Shown here piece after piece: positions 25,280 through 32,714 of a DNA stretch of 64,000 bases. Origin of the DNA: Paractinoplanes polyasparticus. GTDB lineage: Bacteria; Actinomycetota; Actinomycetes; Mycobacteriales; Micromonosporaceae. The first letter of the stretch is position 1; every line of letters starts with the position of its first letter. The notes beneath the pieces are model-generated. The model did no database searches, was not told the DNA's origin, and was given only the letters and a program-made list of their open reading frames with translations. The position numbers were made by a program, and so were the translations under genes. The stretch is taken from contig NZ_JAHWFK010000051.1 in assembly GCF_019710575.1 (NCBI RefSeq), forward strand, positions 62,001-126,000. The letters are read 5' to 3'.

Positions 25280-26227
25280 TCAGTGTGGAAGACGTTGCTG
25301 CGACACGTGTTGGCCGGGGGTCATGCCGTAGCGGCGCCTGAACTCCCGGCTGAAGTGGCTGGCGTCGGCGAACTGCCATCGCGCGGCAACCTCCGAGATG
25401 CCGGGCCGGTAACCGGACAGCGTTGGCACCGTCAGTGCTTTGCGGGCTTCGGCCAGCCGCCGCGCGCGGAGGTAAGCCGAAACCGAATCGCCTTCCGCGG
25501 CGAACGCGCGCTGCAGCGTACGCAGGGAGACGTTCAGCTCTCGCGCCAGCACGTCCGGTGAGAGACCGGGATGGGTGAGCCACTGATCCGCAAGGTCGCG
25601 CGCGGCCTTCGCGAGTGCCGGGCCGAACCGCGGCTCCTTGTCATCCCACCGGCCCGACGTCACCGAACGCACCAACTCGACCAACGTGTTCCGGACGGCA
25701 CGTCGGCCGGGCAGCCCCAGATCGCTTGCCCACGTACGAATCGTGGCGGCGTGTGCGAGCAGCACCCGCACCTCGGGAAGAGTTGCCGAACCGACCTTGA
25801 AGAGGCGCCCGGTTCCGACGGCCGCAGCCGGCAAGATCAGCAACTGGGTGCTGGTGCCGGGAGCGGCCGTGAAGTGGGTCATCGGCCCGCGGCACACCAT
25901 CATCCGGCCGGCGGCGACCCTGTGCTCGGTACCCCGCTCATCTCCCAGACGCCAAGAACCTCGGCGCACTATCCAGACGCGCACCAGGTCCTTGCGCGTG
26001 GCGAAGCCTGTCGTCCGGACCGCGGTCACCGTGTCGATGCTGTTGTAAACGACGTCATGGAGACGAACCGCTTCCGCCCTCGCCCGGAAGTCTTCCGTCG
26101 TCGCCGGGTGGAAAGACGGCATGGCGAAACGTTCGCCCATGTGCCCACGCCACGCTGCCCCAAAGTCGTGGAAACCGCCTGTCGTCCGGGTGTCCAGGGA
26201 GAGAACCCCGATGTTCGTGCCGGTCAT
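25280..26227 (-). CDS. AraC family transcriptional regulator
   Basis: 315 residues from ATG 26227. The N-terminal part resembles the AraC-binding-like ligand domain (VRVWIVRRGSWRLGDE, GRMMVCRGPMTHFTA). The C-terminal double HTH reads LARELNVSLRTLQRAFAAEG, SVSAYLRARRLAEARKAL, then ISEVAARWQFADASHFSREF and RRRYGMTPGQH. Divergent from the SDR gene at 26323 with 95 bp between starts, so the SDR is a likely target. Convergence or overlap with other genes is not seen. Confidence 0.92.
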   Translation of the reverse strand: MTGTNIGVLSLDTRTTGGFHDFGAAWRGHMGERFAMPSFHPATTEDFRARAEAVRLHDVVYNSIDTVTAVRTTGFATRKDLVRVWIVRRGSWRLGDERGTEHRVAAGRMMVCRGPMTHFTAAPGTSTQLLILPAAAVGTGRLFKVGSATLPEVRVLLAHAATIRTWASDLGLPGRRAVRNTLVELVRSVTSGRWDDKEPRFGPALAKAARDLADQWLTHPGLSPDVLARELNVSLRTLQRAFAAEGDSVSAYLRARRLAEARKALTVPTLSGYRPGISEVAARWQFADASHFSREFRRRYGMTPGQHVSQQRLPH

Positions 26228-26322
26228 AGAGCGTGCCCATTCGTGGTTGTCGTCGATCTTCCATTCAAGGTGGCGCGGTGGGCCAAGACCATGCAGTGGC
26301 ACCCTCCCTACAGTCCCCGATC

Positions 26323-27087
26323 ATGAATACTTCGGCAGTGACACCTACCTGGGCTCTGGTCACCGGCTCGTCCAGCGGGATCGGCCGAGCGACCGCCTTG
26401 AAGCTCGCTGAGGACGGCTACGCGATCGTGGTCTGCGGCCGCGACCCGGCCCGTACCGCCGAGACCCGTGAGCTGATCGAGTCGGCCGGCGGCCGAGCCA
26501 CGGATCTGACCGCGGACCTCAGTTCGCCGGCGGCAGTAAGGGCTCTGATAGGGAAGGTTCGCCATGTCGTCGGCGACGCACCCTTGGACGTGCTGGTCAA
26601 CAATGCGGGCGGCGGCGGTTTTGCCGCGACCGAGGACACCACCGTAGAGATGTTCGATGCGGCGTTCAATCTCAACGTCAAGGCACCCTACATCCTGACG
26701 GGCGCCTTCGCCCCGGCCATGGCCGGCCGTGGCCGGGGGGCGATCGTCAACGTCGGCAGCCTCAGTAGCACCATGGCGGCCCCCGGGACCAGCGCCTTCC
26801 AGGCGGCCAAGGCCGCGCTGATGATGCTGACCAAGTCCTGGACCGCCGAGTACGGGCCGCGCGGCGTGCGGGTCAACTCCGTCGAACCCGGGTTCATCTT
26901 GACCCGCGTGAACGAACACTTCAGGGATATGTTCACCGGCTACCTCGGCAGCGTCCCGGCAGGACGTGGAGGTGACGCCGAAGAGGTGGCCGAGGCGATC
27001 CGCTTTCTGGTGTCACCTCAAGCCTCCTATATCCAAGGCGCTGTCCTGACCGTCGACGGAGGTAAGACCTCAGTTGTCGCGATGTGA
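26323..27087 (+). CDS. SDR family oxidoreductase with Phe in place of the catalytic Tyr
   Basis: 254 residues. N-terminal cofactor motif VTGSSSGIGRATALKLAEDG, then DVLVNNAGGGG, INVGS-type strand (AIVNVGSLSS), and the C-terminal TVDGGKT. At the active site the sequence is TSAFQAAKAAL: Lys163 is kept but position 159, normally Tyr of YxxxK, is Phe (codon TTC at 26797-26799). Loss of the proton-donor hydroxyl usually abolishes classical SDR activity, so this may bind cofactor without reducing a carbonyl, or use another residue. Divergent from the AraC regulator. Confidence 0.9.
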   Translation: MNTSAVTPTWALVTGSSSGIGRATALKLAEDGYAIVVCGRDPARTAETRELIESAGGRATDLTADLSSPAAVRALIGKVRHVVGDAPLDVLVNNAGGGGFAATEDTTVEMFDAAFNLNVKAPYILTGAFAPAMAGRGRGAIVNVGSLSSTMAAPGTSAFQAAKAALMMLTKSWTAEYGPRGVRVNSVEPGFILTRVNEHFRDMFTGYLGSVPAGRGGDAEEVAEAIRFLVSPQASYIQGAVLTVDGGKTSVVAM

Positions 27088-27141
27088 CCGGAGCTTCTGA
27101 TCGGCCGTTTCGTCTACCGCGGATTCGTCGGCCCGTTCCCC

Positions 27142-27172
27142 TTGACTGTGTTCCGGGGACACGGTTTTGAAT
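27142..27172 (+). promoter_or_regulatory. MerR-type promoter element N (leaderless gene)
   Basis: TTGACT, 19 bp, TTGAAT. The repeat is CTGTGT-N7-ACACGG. The GTG at 27179 lies 6 bp after the -10. It is the last copy found going right. Confidence 0.8.
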
Positions 27173-27178
27173 GACCGG

Positions 27179-27832
27179 GTGTTCGACGAATGGCGGCGGC
27201 GCCGGGCCATCCAGCGCATCAAGCTCGGGGACGGGCGCCCGCTGAAGCGATTCCGTTGGTGGCAGCCTCTGTCCCGGTCCCTGTTCTATCTTCCCGCGGA
27301 CGCCGGCGCGGGCCGGCCGGTCGAATACGCGGTCGACGTGAACCACATGAAGAGCAACGAGAACCTCGACACCGAAGCCCATCTGTACCGCGACGGCCGG
27401 CGCTTCGAACGAGCCAGGCTCCCTGCCGTCTTCCCGATCGAAGGCGGCGCGATCGAGGTGGAGACGTCGGCCTTCGGCCTCCGGCGCTGCCACTTCGTCG
27501 CCGACGACGGGACCGAGCAGCAGCTCGTTCCGGATCCACGCTCGGCCGAGGGGCGCCGGGCCCGGCTCGACCGCGAGCATCCGTTGCTCAGCCGCTGGAT
27601 CGGCGTTATTTCCCTCGTCCTGATCGTCGTGCCGCTGATCCTCGGCCTCCCGCAGACCGTCGAGTCGCTCTCTCGGTTCCCGCCGCTGGCCGAGCGGTTC
27701 GGTGTCTTCGAGTCGCCGATCGACGCGTCGGCCTGGTTCAACATCGCGCTCGCGGTCAGCGCGACGGTGGGCAGCACCGAGCGTGCCCTGCGCCTGCGGT
27801 ACAACCGATGGCTGGACACGCTGGCGGACTGA
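27179..27832 (+). CDS. Membrane-anchored protein of unknown function
   Basis: 217 residues if started at the leaderless GTG 27179. An Arg-rich N-terminus (EWRRRRAIQRIKLGDGRPLK) precedes a cytosolic domain with PVEYAVDVNHMKSNENLDTE, EAHLYRDGRRFERARLPAVF. Two hydrophobic helices follow, about residues 143-163 (WIGVISLVLIVVPLILGLPQ) and about 182-200. No family recognised. The start is chosen because the -10 of element N is 6 bp upstream and there is no ribosome binding site. Confidence 0.7.
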   Translation: MFDEWRRRRAIQRIKLGDGRPLKRFRWWQPLSRSLFYLPADAGAGRPVEYAVDVNHMKSNENLDTEAHLYRDGRRFERARLPAVFPIEGGAIEVETSAFGLRRCHFVADDGTEQQLVPDPRSAEGRRARLDREHPLLSRWIGVISLVLIVVPLILGLPQTVESLSRFPPLAERFGVFESPIDASAWFNIALAVSATVGSTERALRLRYNRWLDTLAD

Positions 27833-27837
27833 CGGCC

Positions 27838-27944
27838 CGCAACTGCTGGCGGGCCAGCTCTTTGGCGCGGTGAATGACGTCGAGCTGGGCGTCGTTGTGG
27901 AGTCCCCGTCACGCGTCGACGAAGGTCTGCCGTGTGACTGACTT
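27838..27944 (-). pseudogene. Relic of a third MerR regulator (C-terminal end)
   Basis: Reverse-strand codons read VTRQTFVDA, a stop, then RGLHNDAQLDVIHRAKELAR and QQLRAV. MerR-2 reads VTRQTFVDAVVDLYNPAQID then VLGRASILAQEQMRL at the same place. The two align without gaps over about 30 positions, with one in-frame stop here. The HTH part is gone. The relic overlaps nothing but the extreme end of the gene at 27179. Confidence 0.75.
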
Positions 27945-28024
27945 CCCGGCGCGGTCCTCCGGCAGCGCCGGGACGACGGCGGTCGATCCGCTGCGGCGAA
28001 AGGCCAGGAAGGTAAATTACCCGG

Positions 28025-28951
28025 GTGCAACTGGATCTGAATCTGCTGGTCGTGCTCAACGCTCTCCTCGAAGAGGGAAGCGTGATGGGCGCGGCCGAGC
28101 GGCTGCACCTGTCGTCGCCCGCGATCAGCCGCAGCCTCGCGCGGCTGCGGAAGCTGACCGGTGACGACATTCTGGTCCGCGCGGGAAACACGATGGTTCC
28201 GACTCCGTACGCACGGGCCGTCCGGGACGACGTCGGCCTGCTGCTTCGCCAGGCCCAAGCCGTGCTGGTGCCGAGCCGCACGCTCGATCTCGACCGGCTC
28301 GAGCGCACCTTCACGCTGCAATGCCACGACGGGCTCGCGACGGCGTTGGCGCCGGCGCTGCTGCGCCAGGTGCAGAGCGAGGCTCCCGGCGTACGGCTCC
28401 GGATCCTGTCCGAGAACTCCTTCGACACCGATGAACTCCGGCGCGGCGGCGTCGACCTCGAACTCCGTCAGGACCGGCCGGAGTTGTCGGAGTTCCGGTC
28501 CGAGACGCTCGGCACTGATCCCCTGGTGGTGGCGATGCGGTCCGGTCATCCCGGCGCCGAGAGCCTCGATCTGCGCTCGTACGCCTCGTATCCGCATGTG
28601 GTCGTGTCGAGGCGCGGCCGCCTCACCGGGCCGATCGACGAAGTGCTCGCCGCGGAAGGCCTGCGCCGTCAGGTGGCCGCCGCGGTGACCACCGGCGCCA
28701 TGGCCCTGCACGTTGCGAGCCGGAGCGACATGCTGGTCACCACGACGGCACTGGTCAGCCGACCTCTGGTCGAGGCGTTCGACATGGTCAGCCGGCCGTT
28801 GCCGGCCCCGTTCCCGCCGGCTTCGATCAACTGCGTCTGGCATCAGCTGCACGACTCCGACCCGGCCCACGCCTGGCTGCGGGGCCGGGTACGGGCTGCG
28901 GTGACAGAGGTCGCCGGTCAGGCCGAGAGCGGCACGGCGACGGCGCCGTAG
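28025..28951 (+). CDS. LysR family transcriptional regulator
   Basis: 308 residues from GTG 28025. N-terminal HTH: DLNLLVVLNALLEEGSVMGA, AERLHLSSPAISRSLARLRK, ending GDDILVRAG. C-terminal effector domain with FTLQCHDGLATALAPALL. A -10-like TAAATT at 28013-28018 ends 6 bp before the GTG, so the gene is probably leaderless; it has no MerR-type element. The 3' end overlaps the convergent NAD(P)-binding gene by 34 bp, which it may regulate. Confidence 0.9.
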   Translation: MQLDLNLLVVLNALLEEGSVMGAAERLHLSSPAISRSLARLRKLTGDDILVRAGNTMVPTPYARAVRDDVGLLLRQAQAVLVPSRTLDLDRLERTFTLQCHDGLATALAPALLRQVQSEAPGVRLRILSENSFDTDELRRGGVDLELRQDRPELSEFRSETLGTDPLVVAMRSGHPGAESLDLRSYASYPHVVVSRRGRLTGPIDEVLAAEGLRRQVAAAVTTGAMALHVASRSDMLVTTTALVSRPLVEAFDMVSRPLPAPFPPASINCVWHQLHDSDPAHAWLRGRVRAAVTEVAGQAESGTATAP

Positions 28952-29526
28952 AAGCGGGACGTGTCGGCCTCGTCGAGCATCGCCGCGGCGACCGTCGCGC
29001 GAGAGATCTTCTCGGAGAAGTCGAGCGGGGGTGCGTCCGCCAGCCCGACCGTACGCCGGTTCTGACTTTCCGGCCCTTCGCCGAGCAGGCAAGCGTGAAA
29101 AACCGTGCCGCGAGCGGCCAGCACGGATTCGTCGGCCTGCACCTTGTCGGCCAGGCGGTCACCGAGCATCGCGCCGAGGCTCTTGGCCGCTTCGCCTGCC
29201 GCCTCAGCGGACCTGCCCGTGCCGTACGCGCCGAGCCAGATGATGTGCCGGGGCCGGGCGGCGATCACCGCCTTGGCGCCCGCGGTGAGAACGCCGGCTC
29301 GATCTGTGCCGAGCGCGGACAGGACGACTGAGTCGGGGTCGACGACGGCGGCGATGCTCCCGGCATCGTTGACATCGGCAGCAGCCTTGCGCAGGGCGGG
29401 CGAGTCGGCGACGGCGATGCGGGCCGCATCGCGGGCGATGGCGGTGACGGTGTGGCCGCGTCGCAAGGCCTGCCGGACGAGCTCCGCACCGGTACGCCCG
29501 GACGCGGCGAGAACAGTGAGATTCAT
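28918..29526 (-). CDS. NAD(P)-binding (NmrA/atypical SDR) protein
   Basis: 202 residues. LTVLAASGRTGAELVRQALR is the glycine-rich nucleotide loop at the N-terminus, then RGHTVTAIARD. Later HIIWLGAYGTGRS and VLAARGTVFHACLLG match the atypical NmrA-like/SDR_a5 proteins, which lack a strict YxxxK site and act as reductases or redox sensors. Start ATG 29526. It is transcribed away from the TauE gene; a multi-copy operator lies between the two. Confidence 0.85.
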   Translation of the reverse strand: MNLTVLAASGRTGAELVRQALRRGHTVTAIARDAARIAVADSPALRKAAADVNDAGSIAAVVDPDSVVLSALGTDRAGVLTAGAKAVIAARPRHIIWLGAYGTGRSAEAAGEAAKSLGAMLGDRLADKVQADESVLAARGTVFHACLLGEGPESQNRRTVGLADAPPLDFSEKISRATVAAAMLDEADTSRFYGAVAVPLSA

Positions 29527-29559
29527 GCTGGACACGTTAAGCAGCCACCGTCGGTATTT

Positions 29560-29657
29560 CCAATGCGTATTGGTTAAGCGGCCGTTCACTGCCGTGCATT
29601 GACTGTTCGACACGCGATTGCGTGGCGGTTAACGGCCGCTTCACCAGAGCGCACTGG
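29560..29657. promoter_or_regulatory. Three-copy operator between NAD(P)-binding and TauE genes
   Basis: Three related 18-mers: TTAACCAATACGCATTGG (29560-29577, reverse), TTCACTGCCGTGCATTGA (29585-29602) and TTCACCAGAGCGCACTGG (29640-29657). The outer two lie in 27-bp arms that match inverted at 22 of 27 positions. Shared core TT(A/C)AC...GCA(T/C)TGG. Regulator family unknown. Confidence 0.65.
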
Positions 29658-29756
29658 CTTTCCCGCGATGCGCGTCCTAACGTTTTCGGCGAGGCGGTCG
29701 CCAATTCCTTCATGTATGCGGCCGGACCGTCACTCTTTCCAGGAATCGCGGCAACT

Positions 29757-30521
29757 ATGGAACTCGGACACATACTTCTACTGGTTGTCGCCGGCGTGAT
29801 TGCCGGCGGAGTCAACGCCCTGGCCGGTGGTGGCGCGCTGATCACCTTTCCGGCCCTGATGGCGACCGGCCTGCCGTCGGTTCAGGCCAATGTCACCAAC
29901 TCGGTCTCGGTGTTCCCCGGCGTCGTCTCCAGTGTGCTGGGCAGCCGCGCCGAGCTGGCCGGGCAGTGGCGCCGCATCCCGGCGACGATGCCCGCCTGTG
30001 TCGCCGGCTCAGCGGCCGGCTGCGTCCTGCTGCTCCGTACCCCCGCTCGCACCTTCGAGCTGCTGGCGCCGTTCCTGGTGCTGGGCGCGGCCGCGACGTT
30101 GTTCTTCCAGGAGCGCCTGCGCGGCTTGGTCGGACAGCCGCGCACGCAGAGCCCTCGCCGCCGGGCGATCGCCTTGCAGGTGGTCGTCTTCGCCGGCGCC
30201 GTCTACGGCGGCTACTTCGGTGCCGCACTGGGCGTGATGTACGTCGCCGCGCTGGCCCTGGTGCTCGACGAGACGCTGATTCACATCAATGCCCTCAAGA
30301 ACGTTCTCACCGTCACCGTGGGCGCTGTCACCGTGCTGGTCTTCGCGGCCTTCGGACCGGTCAACTGGCCGGCCGTCCTGATCCTGGCCCCCGCGGCGGT
30401 CGTCGGCGGCTACGCGGGAGCGGTCCTGGCCAGACGCCTGCCCAGCCGCCTTTTGAAGGTCCTCATCGTCACCTTCGGCACCACGATCGGCCTGGTCTTT
30501 TTGGTTCGTGCGCTCACCTGA
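29757..30521 (+). CDS. TauE/SafE family permease (sulfite exporter-like)
   Basis: 254 residues, about eight transmembrane segments. The opening ILLLVVAGVIAGGVNALAGG, GGALITFPAL and the second repeat FAGAVYGGYFGAALGVMY are hallmark TauE/SafE sequences. These permeases move sulfur-containing or organic anions; the substrate here is unknown. Start ATG 29757 has AGGA upstream. In-frame earlier ATG at 29712 and GTG 29622 lie inside the operator region and are less likely. No close operon partner upstream. Confidence 0.88.
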   Translation: MELGHILLLVVAGVIAGGVNALAGGGALITFPALMATGLPSVQANVTNSVSVFPGVVSSVLGSRAELAGQWRRIPATMPACVAGSAAGCVLLLRTPARTFELLAPFLVLGAAATLFFQERLRGLVGQPRTQSPRRRAIALQVVVFAGAVYGGYFGAALGVMYVAALALVLDETLIHINALKNVLTVTVGAVTVLVFAAFGPVNWPAVLILAPAAVVGGYAGAVLARRLPSRLLKVLIVTFGTTIGLVFLVRALT

Positions 30522-30572
30522 CGCCACGGGGCGGGGGAGGCAATCGATCTTCACCAACGAGAAGGGATCTCC

Positions 30573-30629
30573 ATGAGAAACAGGGACAGAACACATCCGG
30601 CCGCACGGCTCGAACCGCGAGCCTCATGA
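30573..30629 (+). CDS. Putative 18-residue leader peptide coupled to dedA-like gene
   Basis: GAAGGG stands before ATG 30573. The peptide MRNRDRTHPAARLEPRAS ends with a TGA that overlaps the DedA-family ATG at 30626 (ATGA). The DedA start itself has no good ribosome binding site, so translation may depend on this short frame. Could be chance. Confidence 0.4.
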   Translation: MRNRDRTHPAARLEPRAS

Positions 30630-31228
30630 TCGACTGGATCGAGCTGGCGGAGTCGTTGGCGACGTCGCCCTGGCTGTACCTGGTCCTCATGTCGGTGTCG
30701 CTGCTGGACTCGTTCCTGCCGCTGATCCCGAGTGAGCCCGTCGTCATCATCGCCGGCGTCCTCGCCGCCACGGGCACCACCAACATCCTGTTGGTCATCG
30801 GCGCTACCGCCGTCGGCGCATTCCTCGGCGATCAGGTTCCCTACGCGCTCGGCCGGTGGCTGAGCACTCCCATCAAGAGGCGGCTTCCGCCCGGTTCCAA
30901 ACGGCGGGCGACGCATGACTGGATCTCCCGGCACCTCGCCGCGCGGGGCGGATTCGTTCTCGTGAGCACCAGGTTCATTCCGGTCGGCCGCTATATCGTC
31001 ACCGTCACCAGCGGAATGGTGCGGTACGACTATCGGTATTTCCTCCTGTACACCGTTCTCGGCGGGACCGCCTGGAGCACCTATACCGTCCTGACGGGTT
31101 ATCTCGGCGGCACCCTCTTCCAGGACAACGCATTGCTGGCTTTCGCCGTCGGTATGGGGCTCGCTCTGGTGCTCACCGGCGTGGTGGAGGTGATCCGGCG
31201 GATTCGCGTCCGCGGCACGCAGGCGTGA
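30626..31228 (+). CDS. DedA/SNARE-associated (VTT) family membrane protein
   Basis: 200 residues. SLLDSFLPLIPSEPVVIIAG near residue 22 carries the conserved acidic/Pro motif; FLGDQVPYALGRWLS and LVSTRFIPVGRYIVTVTSGM (the R-x-x-P-x-x-R loop with Gly) follow, then amphipathic re-entrant helices. DedA proteins are half-transporters/lipid scramblases that maintain membrane lipid recycling. The gene is short of known targets but precedes a co-directional group of a barrel protein, monooxygenase and hydrolase. Confidence 0.88.
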   Translation: MIDWIELAESLATSPWLYLVLMSVSLLDSFLPLIPSEPVVIIAGVLAATGTTNILLVIGATAVGAFLGDQVPYALGRWLSTPIKRRLPPGSKRRATHDWISRHLAARGGFVLVSTRFIPVGRYIVTVTSGMVRYDYRYFLLYTVLGGTAWSTYTVLTGYLGGTLFQDNALLAFAVGMGLALVLTGVVEVIRRIRVRGTQA

Positions 31229-31259
31229 ACCGCAACCGCATCATGCAAAGGAGCTCAGG

Positions 31260-31577
31260 ATGTTCTACGAAATTCGCCGCGAGACGGCTCGGCCCGGACG
31301 CGGCGAAGAGCTGGCCCGGTGGATGGACGAGCAGGCGATTCCGTTCCACGAGGCGCACGGGATGACCGTCGTGGGGGCGTTCATCGAACCCGGCGAGGAC
31401 GACGTCTTCGTCTGGATCCGCCGATTCCACAGTGATGGAGAACGACAGGAAGTCGTGGAGCGGGTGCACCGGGATCCGCTCTTCGAGTCCGAGATCAGGC
31501 CTCGGCTGGGGGAGCTTCTGGCCGCGGGTGCGGACACCGTGCGACTGGTGCCGACCGCGCACTCCCGGCTCCGCTGA
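31260..31577 (+). CDS. NIPSNAP-type ferredoxin-like dimeric barrel protein
   Basis: 105 residues with AAAGGAGCTCAGG before the ATG. FYEIRRETARPGRGEELARW, GMTVVGAFIEPGEDDVFVWI and RRFHSDGERQEVVERVHRDP fit the NIPSNAP/EthD-like dimeric alpha-beta barrel. Such small proteins accompany monooxygenases and may bind or isomerise small products. It sits 42 bp before the FAD monooxygenase, pointing to one operon. Confidence 0.75.
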   Translation: MFYEIRRETARPGRGEELARWMDEQAIPFHEAHGMTVVGAFIEPGEDDVFVWIRRFHSDGERQEVVERVHRDPLFESEIRPRLGELLAAGADTVRLVPTAHSRLR

Positions 31578-31619
31578 CAACCGACCGATGATTTGCCGTC
31601 GACTCAGGAGGTACGACAC

Positions 31620-32708
31620 ATGCGTGCAGTAGTAGCGGGAGCCGGGATCGTCGGGCTCACCAGTGCCATCGCGTTGCGGAAGCTCGGCATCGAGACGGTG
31701 GTTCACGAACAGGCATCCGAGATCCGGGCGGCCGGTGCGGGGCTCGGGCTGTGGGCCAACGCCCTGGCGGTCTTCGACGAGCTGGGACTGGGTGACCAGC
31801 TACGGGCCATCGGCAAGCCGGCGGAGATGTACTTCCGCGACCACACGGGCGAGCTGATCCGTCCGCCGGAGTACTCGGCGGAGGACCACCAGTATCTGCT
31901 CGTGCACCGCGCCCGGCTGAGTGACCTGCTCGCCGACGCGGTGGGCCGGGACAACATTCGCCTGGACTCCCGACTGATCGGCTACGAGGAGACCGATGCC
32001 GCCGTGGAGATCCGTCTTGAGGGCGGGGCGACCGTCGCCGCCGACGTGCTGATCGGGGCGGACGGCGCCTACTCGGTCGTTCGTTCCCTGCTGCTGCCGG
32101 GCAGCGACGCCGTGAAGCACAAGGGGCATCACGCCTGGCGCGCGGTGGTCCGGCCCCCGGAGGGCGCCGCCATCGAGCGGGGCGTCATCGTGCTCGGTGA
32201 GAAACGGACCCGCGGCGGGTACGTGCCCACCGTCGACGGCACGGTGTACTGGCTGGTCAACCAGTTCGACGCGGACCCCCTGGACGGTACGCCGAAGAAG
32301 CAGGCCGCGGAACGCGCCGCATTCCTCGACACGACGGGCTGGAATCCGGCTCTGCCCGCCCTGATCGAGGCGACGCCGGACGACCAGGTGCTGCACAACC
32401 AGATCATGCTGGTTCCGCCGTTGCCGCGGTGGGTGTCTCATCGGGTGGCTCTGGCGGGGGACTCCGCTCATGCGCTTTCCCCGCACATCACCGCCGGTGC
32501 GTCGCTGGGCGTCGAGGACGGGCTCTTGCTCGCCCGCCTGCTCGCCTCGTCCGACGGGGTGGCCGACGCGCTGGCCGCCTACGAGCGGGACCGGATTCCG
32601 CACTACCGCGAGGTCAACGAGTTGTCCCAGCGGGTGGAGGACTCGGCTACGCCGGAGGAGTTCGCGACCAACTACGTGGCTTTCAGCCACTGGATGATCA
32701 ATCGGTAA
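31620..32708 (+). CDS. FAD-dependent aromatic-type monooxygenase (PHBH fold)
   Basis: 362 residues. AGGAGG lies 7 bp before ATG 31620. N-terminal AVVAGAGIVGLTSAIALRKL (FAD Rossmann, GxGxxG), middle ADVLIGADGAYSVVRSLLLP (DG motif), C-terminal RVALAGDSAHALSPHITAGA, a clear GD motif. Substrate is not evident. Members hydroxylate aromatic or polyketide compounds. The gene lies between the barrel protein and CocE-like hydrolase and starts the largest piece of what may be one operon (31260-34466). Confidence 0.9.
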   Translation: MRAVVAGAGIVGLTSAIALRKLGIETVVHEQASEIRAAGAGLGLWANALAVFDELGLGDQLRAIGKPAEMYFRDHTGELIRPPEYSAEDHQYLLVHRARLSDLLADAVGRDNIRLDSRLIGYEETDAAVEIRLEGGATVAADVLIGADGAYSVVRSLLLPGSDAVKHKGHHAWRAVVRPPEGAAIERGVIVLGEKRTRGGYVPTVDGTVYWLVNQFDADPLDGTPKKQAAERAAFLDTTGWNPALPALIEATPDDQVLHNQIMLVPPLPRWVSHRVALAGDSAHALSPHITAGASLGVEDGLLLARLLASSDGVADALAAYERDRIPHYREVNELSQRVEDSATPEEFATNYVAFSHWMINR

Positions 32709-32714
32709 TGGCCC

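Noticed and set aside
29585..29657. A further MerR-type element before the TauE gene (TTGACT at about 29600)
   Set aside because: There is no suitable dyad and no -10 at the 19-bp distance; the operator copies explain the sequence better.
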